From Bryum argenteum (Eukaryota > Streptophyta > Bryopsida > Bryales > Bryaceae): 64,000 nt of DNA. This document shows, piece after piece, positions 23,561-36,447 of the stretch (the first letter of the stretch is position 1; every line of letters begins with the position of its first letter). A model generated the notes under the pieces. The model did not search any database. It was not told where the DNA came from and was given only the letters and a program-made list of their open reading frames with translations. The stretch spans positions 1,389,263 through 1,453,262 of the forward strand of contig CM073330.1 in NCBI GenBank assembly GCA_037043015.1, given 5' to 3'. The translations under genes and the position numbers were made by a program.

Positions 23561-25722
23561 AGGATGATTCATAATTGCATGTAATAGTTACAAATGCGTG
23601 GCTCATACATAAACCCCTTACACATAGTCCATATGTCAAGACATACACAAATTCAACGCATGTACATATTACATATTTGACAGAAAAACATTGAATTTCT
23701 TTAAAAACCAACTTCATTACTTTTTAATATAAAGGGTGTTACCCTGAGTAAACAAGGAATTTTAGTAATTTGGTTGGTGGGCTCATAGATTTCAGGTTAC
23801 ATACTTGACTAATTATTTGTTACTTTTATGTTTTGAGAAAAAAAGGAATCGTATATTATTTACATATATTATACTCGTTGTTCATGTGATTGATAACTTT
23901 TAAACGTTTGACAAAAATCTTGAAATATCAATTGGTGATCTGTTTTACATATTACCTACATTATTAAAAACTTCTCTTACTAGTCATAAGAAACGTTCCA
24001 AACTCTTTAACATGAATTTCAACTTCAATTTTTATTTCAACTTTCAATTTCAAAATGTTTGTGTATTCAAAGTTTGACATCTTGGATGAAGGGTCAAAAC
24101 TTAAAAAACCATGGATGTTTCATTCCATGTTCATTTTTGACAAAATGTGCACTTTGGGTTTGAAATAATTATATGTTACGTACAAACAATACTTTTGAGA
24201 TCAGCACAAAATATAATGAATGAGATCAAATAGTTCCATACAAAATAGTAGAAATGTTAAGAAACCAAACCTTTCACAGAACACAAAGAATGTTTCTGAG
24301 ATTGGAATGATATAACTCATATCTTGAAAACTATATTTTCTCGCTTGAGAGTGAACAAAATTTACTGAATTCATTCAATTAATTCAAACGTTCAGAAATC
24401 AAAATCAAAATTCTTGGTCAAAAGAGAACAAATTTCTGGAGACTGGAATGAACCTAATCAATCAATCAATCAATAACATAGTACATATTACTTCAAATAA
24501 GGACAAAATTACTCAACCATTTTAAAACCATATTCTTTGTACACGCAAAAGAATGAGACTCTTGAGTGCGGTGAGCAACATTTGAAATCCATGTTCTTTG
24601 ATAATAGAAATACAAAATGTTCCAAACCCAAGTTCTTCGTTTGATAGAATTAAACTATTATGAAACCCAAAACTTAATATATTAGGATGACCCAATACTA
24701 ACGATTAAGCCCAAGCTTTCCTAAAAACACAAAATGGGTTTTAGAGGTTTTAGCAAGAGAAGGGTTCAATCAACTTTGGCCATTTCACCCTCACAGATAA
24801 AGAAGGAATCATGTGTTCAAATTTGATAAGTGAGTAGAAGATCAAGTGAACTTTGGGATCCTACCATTGGATCTTCTAAATAATGCTTAGATCGAGTTTT
24901 ATTAGTTCTAAAGTAGAAGAAGGTCAAACTATGATATAATTTAAGCTAGTTTTGCATCGAGAAAATTTTGGGGTTGAGATAACATCAATCTTGATTCAAG
25001 GTGTTCAAAAAGTTGCAAATACCATAGGTTTTAGAACATTTTCAAACATTTACAGTCAAAGAACAAATGAACAAGTACTTAATGAATGTTTGTCATTCAA
25101 GTATTCTTTAAAGGTCAAAAACCATCAAAAAGTGTGGTATTGGGAATGACAAGTGATATTGAAGTTAATAGTAAAAAAAACTGAACATACTCAATCACAA
25201 TATCATTGAGAATCATGACTAGGTATGCCTACAAATGAGACATAATTAGGTATGCCTACAAAATAGCACACCGGAAATCCGGAATGGAACATTTCGTAGG
25301 CGAAAATGGTATATCAACTAACGCTATTGCAACGAAATTGAGCTTAAATGCACATACTCAATAAAGATATCGTTCAGACCAAGCTACACACAAAATGATA
25401 TTTGCAAATTCAAACAACATAAAAATTGTGCTTGTGGTGTTTGTGCTCAATTCATAGTCTTTCAATGAAAATAGTGTTTGACACATGTTAGAGTGTCACA
25501 AATTAAATTCCTTTGAGGAAAGTAATTGATAATACAAACCATGAGATGATTCTATATCTCATCATGGTCGGTCCCTTGAACGGGAATAGACTAACTAGAT
25601 AGTCATAATCATATGGTTCTACTGATATTACATGTCTAGGTAGTCTATGCATTCAAAGTTTTTACTTCGGATGTCCCCTTTGGCCAGGAGCTCCTTCGGC
25701 CCATGACTCATCTCATGGCTCT

Positions 25723-25995
25723 TCAGAATCGGGACTTGAATGGAGCAAGTTTTCCAAGAAGAAATCGGCGCTTGGAAAACCGGTTTTCCATGACTTTGTA
25801 ATCATTCAGGCACACTGGCCAATTCGGAAAAACCGACGCATTTGCTGATTGAGTGGTAATGTAGTTGTCGTACACAACAACATGCGTGTTACAAATTGTA
25901 ACATACGAGGCCATGTCCACTTGGCAGTACTCATCTTCGTTTGAGTCTGCATCTTCAGCCATGCGGTCCAAAACCACGAATCCCTCCACCTCCAT
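25723..25995 (-). CDS. Array gene copy 1, unknown 90-aa protein
   Basis: Reads MEVEGFVVLDRM, an acidic segment (AEDADSNEDEY), the invariant core MASYVTICNTHVVVYDNYI then TTQSANASVFPNWPVC, and a basic tail ending KSRF. The start is the conserved MEVEG. The open frame continues to 26178, but upstream frames are not conserved between copies because of a one-base length difference, so the longer form is unlikely; MAEMEVEG (26004) is possible. Three of the four family cysteines are present and the last is replaced (NRFSK). No signal peptide or known domain is seen. In front of the gene the TATA-like motif is CATAAGAG (about 26166-26173), weaker than in copies 3 and 4. Family unknown; no function assigned. 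Confidence 0.75.
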   Translation of the reverse strand: MEVEGFVVLDRMAEDADSNEDEYCQVDMASYVTICNTHVVVYDNYITTQSANASVFPNWPVCLNDYKVMENRFSKRRFLLGKLAPFKSRF

Positions 25996-26189
25996 TTCAG
26001 CCATTGCCACTGTTGTAGAAGCAATCGTGGTACTACAAGGAGCTCGAAGAAATTTGGTGGAGGCACAAAGTATGAGAATGAAAAGGCTACGGGCGCTCTC
26101 CAAGGAACAAGGAACAGCAGGAGAGAGCGAAATGAAAATGATGAAAGGCGAATGGCTGCGATCCCCTCTTATGCCCATGTAATGGCCCG

Positions 26190-27010
26190 CGTAATAAATT
26201 TGTGTTTCCGAACCATGTCTCGTTGGGATGGAGAGTGTATGCAGGAGAGCTGTGCAGGTAGACGATCGAAACCGTCAGTACTCAGGAGCGCTGTGCAGAT
26301 AGACTGTGTAGATAGTGAGACTTAAAGCGCTGAAGAGGTGGCCGAGAGATGCTGTGATCGAAACCTCTTAATGACGTTGCCGTGTTTCATGGTCAGGGTA
26401 CCGCTGAGATCGATTGAAGGTGATTTTCGTTTACAAGATTCGGTTGTCCATGATTGTTTTCTCGAACAATCTACTACTTGGATACATGCCCAGAGGTACT
26501 ATCAGTTGGGCGGTTTAATCTGCGATGGACATTGTGTACCTTGCAATTGTTACATTGACGTAGCTTTCGAGCTTGAATCATGGCCACGCTTCGATCGTGA
26601 GAGATGATGGATCAGCATACAAGGACAGCATCGATAGAACCATATGAATCATCCAGATACAGACTATACATATTGGACTGGACTATTAATCAACAGCTTA
26701 TATGTCATGCCTTTCAAGTTGCAGGTGAGGTTTCAATGTGATATGACTGATATCTGGTGGTTCCATCTATCTAATATTCTTACAGCATATAGAATATTCA
26801 TATGTTTTATAGTTCAAAACGCAAATCTTCCTAGGGAAGCCAAAAGCCGTTTGAATTGACTGCATATGTATCTGCGAGAAAATTTTGTATCTCCCTTCAC
26901 TTGTCAGTCGCTCGAACGTGTAACATCTCTTGAATTTCTAGGTGGAATGAAAGCAATGCATGGGGCAAACCGGTAACTGCTAAATACAAGGTTGCAGAGA
27001 AAATTTGAGA
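26190..27010 (+). repeat. Unit 1 module M1
   Basis: First of three related modules in the unit. It starts in the flank shared with the minus gene and contains GAGATCGATTGAAGGTGA, ACTATCAGTTGGGCGG, CATTGTGTACC, GAATCATGGCCACC and CTCGAACGTGTAA. An open stretch at 26338-26607 (MAERCCDRNLLMTLPCFMV onward, 89 aa) is also open in unit 4 (44853-45176). In units 2 and 3 it is stopped by CGTTTATAAG in place of CGTTTACAAG. It is therefore probably not a constrained protein. It could be part of a transcript of unknown type. Confidence 0.6.
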
Positions 27011-27960
27011 GAAATTGAGGTAAATGGCATACAGTCCTATTACTTGTGTTGATATGCACCAGCTGCATGTGTAGTTTGGAGACCCAGAATGACGTTGTGG
27101 GTTGATTCCCAGGATGAAGGTGAGTCTCCTTTATCCGATTCGCTTGAACACGATTTGTTTCTGGATGTGTTCAGTAGTGAAACAATTTCATTATTAGTTG
27201 GATCGATGGTGAGAGGTTGTATCAGTTGGTCGGATTGCTTATTTGTGATGGGCAAAGTGTACCTGCTAATGACTGAGTCTTCATTTACGTAGCTTTTGCA
27301 CCTGAATCATGGCCACCTTACAACTGAAGGACTGCGAGGATAATTATAATTGTATGAATCAAACACATAAAAACAATACATGATCGACTTGGAGTATTTA
27401 TCAACAGCTTGATCATAACAGCTTGATCATATGTGCCTTTCAACCTGCAGGTGAGATTTCAATTTGATACATACATTCAACTGATCGATATGTGGTGGTG
27501 ACATATTACTAATTTTTCAGCAGATCGAACCCCGAAATATTCATAAATGATTTACAGGAATAAAATCTTTATCGTGAAGCAAAAGAGTTAGAGTTGAAAC
27601 CCGACAAAGTTGTATTTGATTCTCTTGTGTCACTGTCAGTCTCTCGAACGTGTAAGATCTCCTTATCTTTGGAAGAAAATGTTATCCTTAGACTCTGACT
27701 TCTCTCTTGTATGTTTTGTCTTATTCCCAGCGGGCCCGGCCGTCGACAGAAGAAAAAACACATGAATGTAATAGAACTAATAGTGGCATCGTCCACTGGA
27801 CGGCCCCGACAGATCCTCCGCTGTATGTAATTGAAGTACTGTAGTTTTCCTTCCCAAGGTCACTGAATTCCACTAGAGTCATGTTTCTTTCATTTCATTT
27901 TACGGGTAGTACTTTCGATTCGCCGATCTAGCAAAACTAGGATTGAGGTTCACGAAAAGA
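27011..27960 (+). repeat. Unit 1 module M2
   Basis: Diverged relative of M1, with matching landmarks in order: GATGAAGGTGAGTCT, TATCAGTTGG, GGGCAAAGTGTACCTGC, GAATCATGGCCACC, CAACCTGCAGGTGAG and CTCTCGAACGTGTAAGATCTCC. A 67-codon open frame (27089-27292, MTLWVDSQDEGESPL) is kept in units 1-3. Between units 1 and 3 three of four differences in it change an amino acid, and it is broken in unit 4, so coding constraint is not supported. It ends in a GC-rich patch around GGGCCCGGCCGTCGAC. Confidence 0.55.
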
Positions 27961-28179
27961 GCGTATATTATTAGCTAACGTCAGTCTGGTAGAGTGTGAG
28001 CTTCTCAAACAAGGCTATTATACAGTCAGTTGAGTAATAATTATTCACGAATAGCATGCACGATGATCGCTCTCTCCCGCTGGAATCAATGTACAGGAGG
28101 TTCGATTGGGCGATGCATCCATCAATAACTTTTCAATCAATATCAATGTCCAAATGGCACATGCAGGAAAGCTAATTTC

Positions 28180-28830
28180 AAGCAAAAAAGGTAACTAAAT
28201 GGCAGACAGCATCTCTAGTTTGGGGACAGATTATGACGATGCGGTGTTTCAGGTCCAGGGATACCGTTGAGAGTGAAGGTAACTGTCGATTATAATATTC
28301 GTTTGTACATGATATCTTTCTCGATGTGATGAGTAGCGAATTAATTTACTACTTGGATGGAAAGCTCGATTTACTATCAGGTGGGCTGTCTTCGAATAGG
28401 CAATGGGCAGAATGTACCTGCTACACAAGTGGCAGGGTCTTCATCACGTAGCTTTCGGACATGAATCATGACCACCTTCGATGGGGAATTCGGGAAGGAT
28501 GATGGATCACTATAGACACATATGCCGAATCGTAATGGTGCAGTTCAATGAGATGAGACACATGCACATCTCACATATCTAATCTTCCACTATCTGGAAT
28601 ACTCACAAATGTTCTACCACAGAATTTAGAACCTACTTCAAGAAAGCCTAGAGTTAGAAATTCCATTCTACTGAATTTGAACCAGAAAATAGTTAATTTC
28701 TCTCGACTGTTAGTCTCTCGAATTAGTAAGATCTCCTACATCCCAAGGCTGTATCAATGCATGATTGGGGCTAACGGGTAATTGATCATTATTTATACTG
28801 TTAGAGAAATACAAAGCATATGATGTTTTT
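28180..28830 (+). repeat. Unit 1 module M3
   Basis: Third and most diverged module: GGTCCAGGGATACCG, GAGTGAAGGTAACT, TGGGCAGAATGTACCTGC, GAATCATGACCACCTTCGAT, GTTAGTCTCTCGAA and AATGCATGATTGGGGCTAACGG correspond in order to segments of M1 and M2. Stops are frequent in all frames. Counterparts lie at about 34035-34640 and 40420-41060. Confidence 0.55.
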
Positions 28831-29105
28831 ATGCTAGGAATCGGCTTTTCCATGTTCTGAACATTTTTTTGTACATTGAACGTTTTGTCAAACTTGAATG
28901 CAAGTGTTACATGGGTATAATCAAATAACGTCTTCATAAGTGCTTCGGTTTACTAATTTGGTAAAAGCAATTCAACCATTAAATAAGAACAAAGTATGAT
29001 CTTATATGTTCTAGTTTCGTAATTGTTGTATTGCAGATGGCAAACCTTTCATGAGATATCATTTGTAAAGCTACTATGTGTAAAAGACACTAGACAGTGC
29101 TTTAA

Positions 29106-29590
29106 CCTTAAGAGATCCTTAAAACCCAAAAGGGGATTTGAGGTTCTCGGGAGAAGAAACTTCATTCAACCTTTAACCGTTATAATCTTTTAAGTGAAAA
29201 AGAATTTGCAGTTCAAATTTGACATGCAAGTAGATTATTAAGTTGACTATAAGATCTTATGGTTGGAACTTTCATAAATTGCTCAAATTGAGCTTTTCTC
29301 ATCCTGAAATACAAGAAGATCAATTTTAGTGGTAATTTCGGCAATTTTGCCTCAGGGATCTCAAAGGAGTAGAGTAAAAGTTTTGTTGATTAAGGAGGTA
29401 TAAGGTCAAAACTTTGGGATAAATAGCAAGGGCCATATTGATTCCTACCCACTCTTTCAAATTTCATAACTTTTATGGTATTTCAACAAGCTAAGTTGCA
29501 ATTTTGTTTGTCAAAAGAAAAAGACATGGCTCTTCAAAGTCCCAACCTTTTATTGACGATGTCGAATTTTTCATTACATACATGTAGGGG
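29106..29590. mobile_element. TTAA-flanked element family C, copy in unit 1 (485 bp)
   Basis: Bounded by TTAA at 29102-29105 and 29591-29594, with ends CCTTAAGAGATCC and GTAGGGG. It occupies the same place in the unit as the copies at 35167-35655 and 41568-42052, so it was present before the units multiplied. Its right end resembles that of family A (ATGGCTCTTCAAA then GGGGTTAA). No open frame of note. Confidence 0.6.
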
Positions 29591-31410
29591 TTAAGTGTTA
29601 AGGATTATGTTCACAAAACATTTGAAATGCTTTTTATGATAGGTAAGTTGTATTTAAATATATGAGTTACAAGAGATCACCGATAATGGTTCAAGGTCTT
29701 GATTCCAATCTATCAAACAAGGAAAAACGACAACTCTTGTATATGTAGAAAATTACAATAAAAATAATAATTATAATCAACAAAGTACAAAATCCTACTT
29801 CGTTTTGACATTAGTTCGATAGTGCAAAGGGTTGTTTTTATGGTTTATAGTGAATTCAAGTGTCTAATTTACCTTCCAAGAGAATATCCACCACGTCATT
29901 TTGAAAAATTGGAGGCTTGAGCACTCGTGTGCTACTGCCAACGACTAGATGCTTAAATGTGGGTCCAACCTCAACCAATTGTGTGAGGGCATTGAAATGC
30001 ATGATTAAGGATTGTGTGTTAAAGTCAACAACAAATGGGTGACACATAGACCCTTACATATAGTCCACATGTCATCACCCAAATATGGTCTAAGCATGTT
30101 CGTAATATATATTTGACACCCCATGTATGTAATACAAAATTGAACAAAAAAAATTCATGGCTCTTCAAGGTTTCAACCCTTTATCCTGAATGTGAGGACT
30201 CCAAAAGAAGGAATTAAGCATTAAAATTCATGTTCAAAAGTTTGAAACATTCCTAAGGATAATGAAGATGGAAGAGTCCTCAGGTTAAGAAAATAATATG
30301 AAAGATCAACAATAAATATTTTTGAATTTTGACATTTCAAGACTATCAATCACACAGTAAATAACAAATATCATATATGTAGATAGTTACAAGTGAACGT
30401 TTTTCTCAATAACTATATCAAAAGAGATAGGTACAAAACATAGTGTCTAATAACCGAATTATAGTTCGTATGACGATGATGAGATTCATCAATTCGGCAA
30501 TATAATATTTAACATTTCAGGAATTTATACCTTTGTTTAAGTTGTTACTTTCACATAGAACTAGATTCTAAAATTTTGGTTCGATGAATCTCAAACGTTC
30601 ACAAACCAAAATCTATGCCGGGAAGGGAACAACATTCTGAAGTTGGATACAAAAATAGTAAAAATGTTCCGAAACCATGCCTTTCACAGAACAAGGAAGA
30701 ATGTTTCTGAGCTTGGAATGATAAAATTCATATCTATAGCTGAGAGTGAACAAAATGTTTGAATTTATAAATGATATAGTTCAAACGTCCGGATGTCAAA
30801 ATCAAAATTCTTGATTAAAAGAGAACGAATTTCTCGAGACTGGCATGAATCTAATCAAACATTCAGAAACATATCCTTTGAACACGCACAGGAATGAAAA
30901 TCTTGAGTGCAGGTGAGCATCATTCAAGACATTTAGAAACTATGTTCTTTGATAAAAGAAATACAAGACGTTCCTAACCCAAATTCTTTGCTCAACAGAA
31001 ATAAAATAGTCCTAAATTCAAAACTTAATATACCAGGATGGGCTAAAATCAACGATTAATCGCTAATTTATCTTAGCGCTTTAAATCCGTTTGGAGGTTC
31101 ATGTGAGAAAAAGTGGACCTTTTATAATCTCACAAATTTATAAGAATCAAGTCTTCAAGTTTACAGTGTCACAAAATAATTCTTTTGTGAAATGCAATCT
31201 CATGGTACAAACCATGAACTGATTCTATATATGTTCCCTTGAACGGGAATGGGCTAACTAGGTAGCCATAATTATATGGTTCTAGTAATATCACATGTGT
31301 AGCTGGTTTAGCTAGTCTAGCTACATCCATCAGAAGTTTTTACTTCGAATGTGCCCCCTTTGGAAATGCACATGATTGAGCTCCTTCGGTCCATTATTGA
31401 TCATGGCTCT

Positions 31411-31692
31411 TCAGAATGGGGACTTGAATGAAGGAAGATTTCCAAGGTGAAATCGGCCCTTGGAACACCGCTTTGTCAGGTCTTCGGAATCATTCAAGCA
31501 CACTGGCCAATTCGGAAAAACCGACGCGTTTGCTATTTGAGTGGTAATGTAGTTGTCGTACACAACAACATGGGTGTTACATATCGTAACATATGAGGCC
31601 ATGTCCACTGTGCAGTACACATCTTCATTTGAGTTTGCATCTTCATTTGAGTTTGTCATGCGGTCCACAACCACGAATCCTTCCACCTCCAT
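31411..31692 (-). CDS. Array gene copy 2, unknown 93-aa protein
   Basis: MEVEGFVVVDRM is followed by the longest acidic segment of the four copies (a doubled SNEDANSNED), then YCTVDMASYVTICNTHVVVY and the rest of the core with QIANASVF in place of QSANASVF. All four family cysteines are present (YC, IC, VC, RC). In the core, most nucleotide differences from copy 1 are silent: Thr-His ACG to ACC, Thr ACA to ACG, Ile ATT to ATA, Ser TCG to TCA. The upstream motif is CATAAGAG at about 31859-31866. Family and function unknown. Confidence 0.8.
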   Translation of the reverse strand: MEVEGFVVVDRMTNSNEDANSNEDVYCTVDMASYVTICNTHVVVYDNYITTQIANASVFPNWPVCLNDSEDLTKRCSKGRFHLGNLPSFKSPF

Positions 31693-31879
31693 TTCAGGCA
31701 GTGCCAGTGTAGAAGGAATCGTGGTACTACAAGGAGCTCGAAGAAATTTGGTGGACGCACAAAGTAGAGAATGAAAAGGCTACGGGCGCTCTCCAAAGAA
31801 CAAGGAACAGCAGGAGAGAGCGAAATGAAAATAATGAAAGGCGAATGGCTGCGAATCCCCTCTTATGCCCATGTACTGG

Positions 31880-34640
31880 CCTGCGTAATAAATTTGTGTT
31901 TCCGGACCATGGCTCGTTGGGATGGAGAGTGTCCGCAGAAGCGCTGTGCAGGTAGACGAGAGGTGTGAGGATCGAATGGGAGCTATTCCGCTCTTATGCC
32001 CCGTTTCCCGCGTCGAAGGTTCGGGAAGGCGTGTTCGGTGGTGTAGATAGTGCGACTTAAAGCCGCTGAAGAGGCGGCCCAGAGATGCTGTGTTCGAAAC
32101 CGCTTAATGACGTTGCCGTGTTTCATGTCCAGGGTACCCCTGAGATCGATTGAAGGTGAGTTTCGTTTATAAGATTCGGTTGTTCATGATTGTTTTCTCG
32201 AACAATTTACTAGTACTTGGATTCATGGCCAAAGGTACTATCAGTTGGGCGGTTTATTCTGCGATGGACATTGTGTACCGTGCAATTGTTACATTGACGT
32301 AGCTTTCGAGCTTGAATCATGACCACCCTTCGATCGTGAGAGATGATGGATCAGCATACAAGGACTGCGTCGATAGAATCATACGAATCATCCAGATACA
32401 GACTTCACATGATCGACTGGAGTATTTATCAACAGGCCTAAAACTGATATATGGTTGTGTCATCTATCTTATATTCTTCCTGCATATAGAATATCCATAT
32501 GTTTTATAGTTCAGAACGCAAATCTTTGTAGGGAAGCCAAAAGTTAGACGTTTGAAATGACTGGATTTGTATCTGCGAGAAAAATCTGTTAAAAATTTGG
32601 GTATCTCTTCACTTGACAGTCGCGCGAACGCGGAAGATCTTCTGAATTTCAAGGTGGAATGAATCCAATGCATGGGGCTAACCGGTAACTGATATATACT
32701 AGGTTGCAGTGAAAATTGCAGAGAAATGAGGTAAATGGCATACAGTCCACATACATGTGTTGATATGCACCAGCTGCATGTGTAGTTTGGGGACGGAGAA
32801 TGACGTTGCACTCCAGGTTGATTCCCAGGATGAAGGTGAGTCTCGTTTATACGATTCGCTTGAACACGATTTGTTTCTGGATGTGTTCAGTAGTGAAACA
32901 ATTTCATTACTAGTCGGATCGATGGTGAGAGGTAGTATCAGTTGGCCGGATTGCTTATTTGTGATGGGCAAAGTGTACCTGCTAATGACTGAGTCTTCAT
33001 TTCCGTAGCTTTTGCACCTGAATCATGGCCACCTTCGATCGTGAGTAATGCTGGATCACCTCACAAGGACTGCGAGGGTATAATCATATGAATCAAACAT
33101 ATACAAACTACACAAGATCGACTGGAGTATCTATCAATAGCTTAATTATATGTGGCTTTCAACCTGCAGGTGAGATTTCAATCTCATACATACATTCAAC
33201 TGATAATTATGTGGTTGTGTCATATTACTAGTTTTTCAGCAGATCGAACCCCGAAATATTCATAAATGATTTACAGGAATCAAAGCTTCATCGTGAAGCA
33301 AAAGTTGGAGTTTAAACCCGAAGAAGTTGTATTTCACTGCCAGTCTCTCGAACGTGTAAGATCTCCTTATCTTTGGAAGACAATGTTACTCGTCTCTGAC
33401 TTCTCTCTTGGATGATTCTGTGCTTGCAATCAGAGAGGAATGTATTCTGATCTCAATGTTTTTTTAACCCCTCAATTTTCTTGTTGTTTTGGGGGAAAGA
33501 AGTCTCAAAACTGGCTTTTCTTTTTTTTCTTTTTTATCCTTTTTATTATTATTATTATTTTACAGTCCTGTGCACTCCCAGCTGGTCCGGCCGTCAACAC
33601 AAGAAACAACACATGTAATAGAACTAATAGTGGCATCGTCCACTGGACGGCCCCGACAGATTCTCCGCTGTATGTTTTTGAAGTAATGTAGTTTTCCTTC
33701 CCAAGGTCACTGAATTCCACTACAGTCATGTTTCTTTCATTTTACGGGTAGACTAAGTACCTTCGAATAGCCGATCTAGCAAAACTAGGATTGAGGTTAA
33801 TGAAAAGAGCGTAATTATATTAATAGCTAACGTCAGTCTGGTAGAGTGTGAGCTTCTGAAACAAGGCTATAATACAGTCGTTTGCACAATTCACTAATAG
33901 CATGCACGATGATCGTTCTCTCCGCTGGAATCAATAATGTACTGGAGGTTCGATTGGGCGATGCACCCATCAATAACTTTTCAATCAATATCAATGTCCA
34001 AATGGCACATGCTGGAAGCTGATTTCAAGAAAACAAGGTAACTAAATGGCAGACAGCATCTGTAGTTGCGGTGTTTCAGGTCCAGGGATACCGCTGAGAG
34101 TGAAGGTGACTTTCGATTATAAGATTTGTTTGTACATGATATCTTCTTTGACGTGATGAGTAGCGGATCAATTTACTTCATGGATCGATGACTCGATTTT
34201 CTAGCAGTTGGGCTGTCTTCTAATATGCGATAGGCAGAATGTACCTGCTACAGTACTAGTGGCAGGGTCTTCATCACTTAGCCTTCGGACATGAATCATG
34301 ACCACCTTCGATCGGGAATTCGGGAAGGATGATGGATCACACTAGAATCGTACAGGTGCAGTCCAATGAGATTAGGCACATGCACATCTCACATATCTAA
34401 TCTTCCACAATTTGGAATACTCACATATGTTCTACCACAAAATTTCTTCAAGAAAGCCTACGGTTCTTAATTCCATTCTACTGAATTTGAACCAGCAAAT
34501 AGTTGATTTTTCTCGATTGTTAGTCTCTGGAATGTGTAAGATCTCCCACATCTCAAGGTTGTATCAATGCATGATTGGGGCTAACGGGTAATTGATCATT
34601 ATTTATACTGTTAGAGAAATGCAGAGCATATTATTTATGT
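31880..34640 (+). repeat. Unit 2 modules M1, M2 and M3
   Basis: M1 is about 31880-32710, M2 about 32711-33900 and M3 about 34035-34640, in the same order as unit 1. M2 carries about 165 bp that unit 1 lacks (about 33412-33575), ending in a long pyrimidine tract and ATTATTATTATTTTACAG, which looks like a 3' splice site. The flank 31970-32080 has CCCCGTTTCCCGCGTCGAAGG, shared with unit 4 rather than unit 1. Confidence 0.55.
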
Positions 34641-35166
34641 TTTTATGCTACTGTAGGAAGATTTCGGCTTTTCCATGTTGTGAACATTTTTTTTGTACAT
34701 TGAACTTTTTGTCAAACTTAAGTGCAAGTGTTACATAAGTATGATCAAATAACGTCCTCATAGGTGCTTTGGTTTATTAGTGTGGTAAAAGAAATTCAAC
34801 CATTAAGTACAAAGTATAATCTTATATGTTTTAGTTTTGTGATTGTTGTACCTCAGATGACAAACCTTTCGTGAGATTACATTTTTAAAGTGTGGACAAT
34901 GGCCATTCACATTTTTTCACTCTTATCGTAATTCTTGGTATATACTTCAAATGTGAAATTATGAAATATGACATGAAGGATTGAAGGGGGGGAGGGTTTC
35001 AGTGTACTTACACCATTAATATTTCAATGACAAATTGGGGAATATCCAAGTGCTAGATGTTTTGCTCAATTTAACTATACAATGATTGTCACTTATGATT
35101 TGATAATAAATCTCTTATACAAGAGTGCCTCAAAACCACTATGCATAGTAGACACTAGTGCTTTAA

Positions 35167-35655
35167 TCCCTAGAGAATTTTACAACCTGAAAGGAGATTT
35201 GAGGGTTTTCGAAAGGAATTATTTTCAGTTAATTTTTGACCATAATAACCTTACAAATGGAAAAGAATCAATGGTTCAAAGTTGACATGCAAAAAAATTA
35301 TCAAATTAACTACAAAATCCTACGGTTGTATCTTTCAAAATTTCTCAAATCGAGCTTTATTGGTCCCCAAATACAAAGAGGTCAAAGCTAGTGGTAAATT
35401 AGGCAATTTTGCATCAAGGATTAGAATGAAAACTTTGCAGCTCAAGGGGGTATAAGGTTAAAACTTTGGCCTAAATAGCAAGGGCTACATTGATTCTTGT
35501 GGACGAGCCCACTCCCTCAAATTACATAACTTTTATAAACTTCCAACAAGCCAAGTTGCAGCTTTGTTTGTCAAAAGATATTAAAGACATGGCTCTTCAA
35601 AGTCCCAACCCTTGGTTCAAGATATCAAATTCTTGACATCACATACCTATAGGGG
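35167..35655. mobile_element. TTAA-flanked element family C, copy in unit 2 (489 bp)
   Basis: Flanked by TTAA at 35163-35166 and 35656-35659; ends TCCCTAGAG and CCTATAGGGG. Positional counterpart of the unit 1 and unit 3 copies, with more internal divergence. Confidence 0.6.
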
Positions 35656-36368
35656 TTAAGTGTTGAAGATCATGTTTACAAAAAATTGAAACATTCTTTA
35701 TGATAGTTTAGTTGTATTTATATATTAATTACAAGTATTCATCAAATAATGTTTCAAGATCTTATCATAGGATAATTCCAAACTCTCAAACAAGAAAAAG
35801 TGACATTTCTTGTATATGTAGATAAATACAATCAAACAAATTGTGTGATCAACAAAATACAAAATTCTACTTTATTTTAAATTAGTTCAATAGTGCAAAG
35901 AGTTATATTTATCGTTGATAGTTAATTCAAGTGTCTAATTTACCTTCCAAGAAAATATCAACCACATTCATTTATAGAATAGGAGGATTGAGCTCTCTCC
36001 TATGCCACTGCCAACAAATAGATGCTTAAGCACTCAAAATGTGGGTGCAACCTCAACCAATTGTTTGAGGGCATTGAAATGCATGATTAAGGATTGCATG
36101 TAAAAGTCAACAACAAATGGGTGACACATAGCCCCTTACGTACAGTCCACATGTCATCAGACAAATATGGTCTAAGCATGTTCGTAATATATATTTGACA
36201 ACCCATGTGTGTAATACAAAATTTCTCAAAATTAAACAAAAAAAAGTCATGGTTCTTGAAGGTTCCAACCCTTTATCCTAAATGTGAGGACTCAAAGAAA
36301 ATAGGATAAGTGTTAAAATCCATGGTTCTTCAATGTTTCAACCCTTTATCCTATATGTGAGGATTTGA

Positions 36369-36447
36369 CCATCTTCAAACAAAGTATTTTCAACAGTTGC
36401 ACCATGAATAGCAGATAAAAGAACAGCTCCCAAAACTCGATCAACAC
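36369..36447 (-). other. psbD: Nuclear fragment of chloroplast psbD (unit 2)
   Basis: On the minus strand about 80 bp translate as [20 protein letters not shown] plus FEDG. This matches the photosystem II D2 protein around [20 protein letters not shown]. The flanking sequence is ordinary array repeat, so this is a plastid DNA scrap in the nucleus and not a gene. It is more diverged from D2 than the unit 3 copy. Confidence 0.8.

Noticed and set aside
25806-26182. Plus-strand and alternative-frame open frames opposite array gene copy 1 (and equivalents in other copies)
   Set aside because: They lie antisense or out of frame to the conserved protein; silent changes for the minus frame are replacements in these.
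26338-26607. M1 open frame of 89-107 aa in units 1 and 4 as a gene
   Set aside because: Units 2 and 3 carry a stop inside it and it shows no clear excess of silent change.
29856-30047. Minus-strand frame with NALTQLVEVGPTF, repeated in part near 42430, as a retroelement protein
   Set aside because: Short, without protease, reverse transcriptase or integrase motifs nearby, and not consistently open between units.
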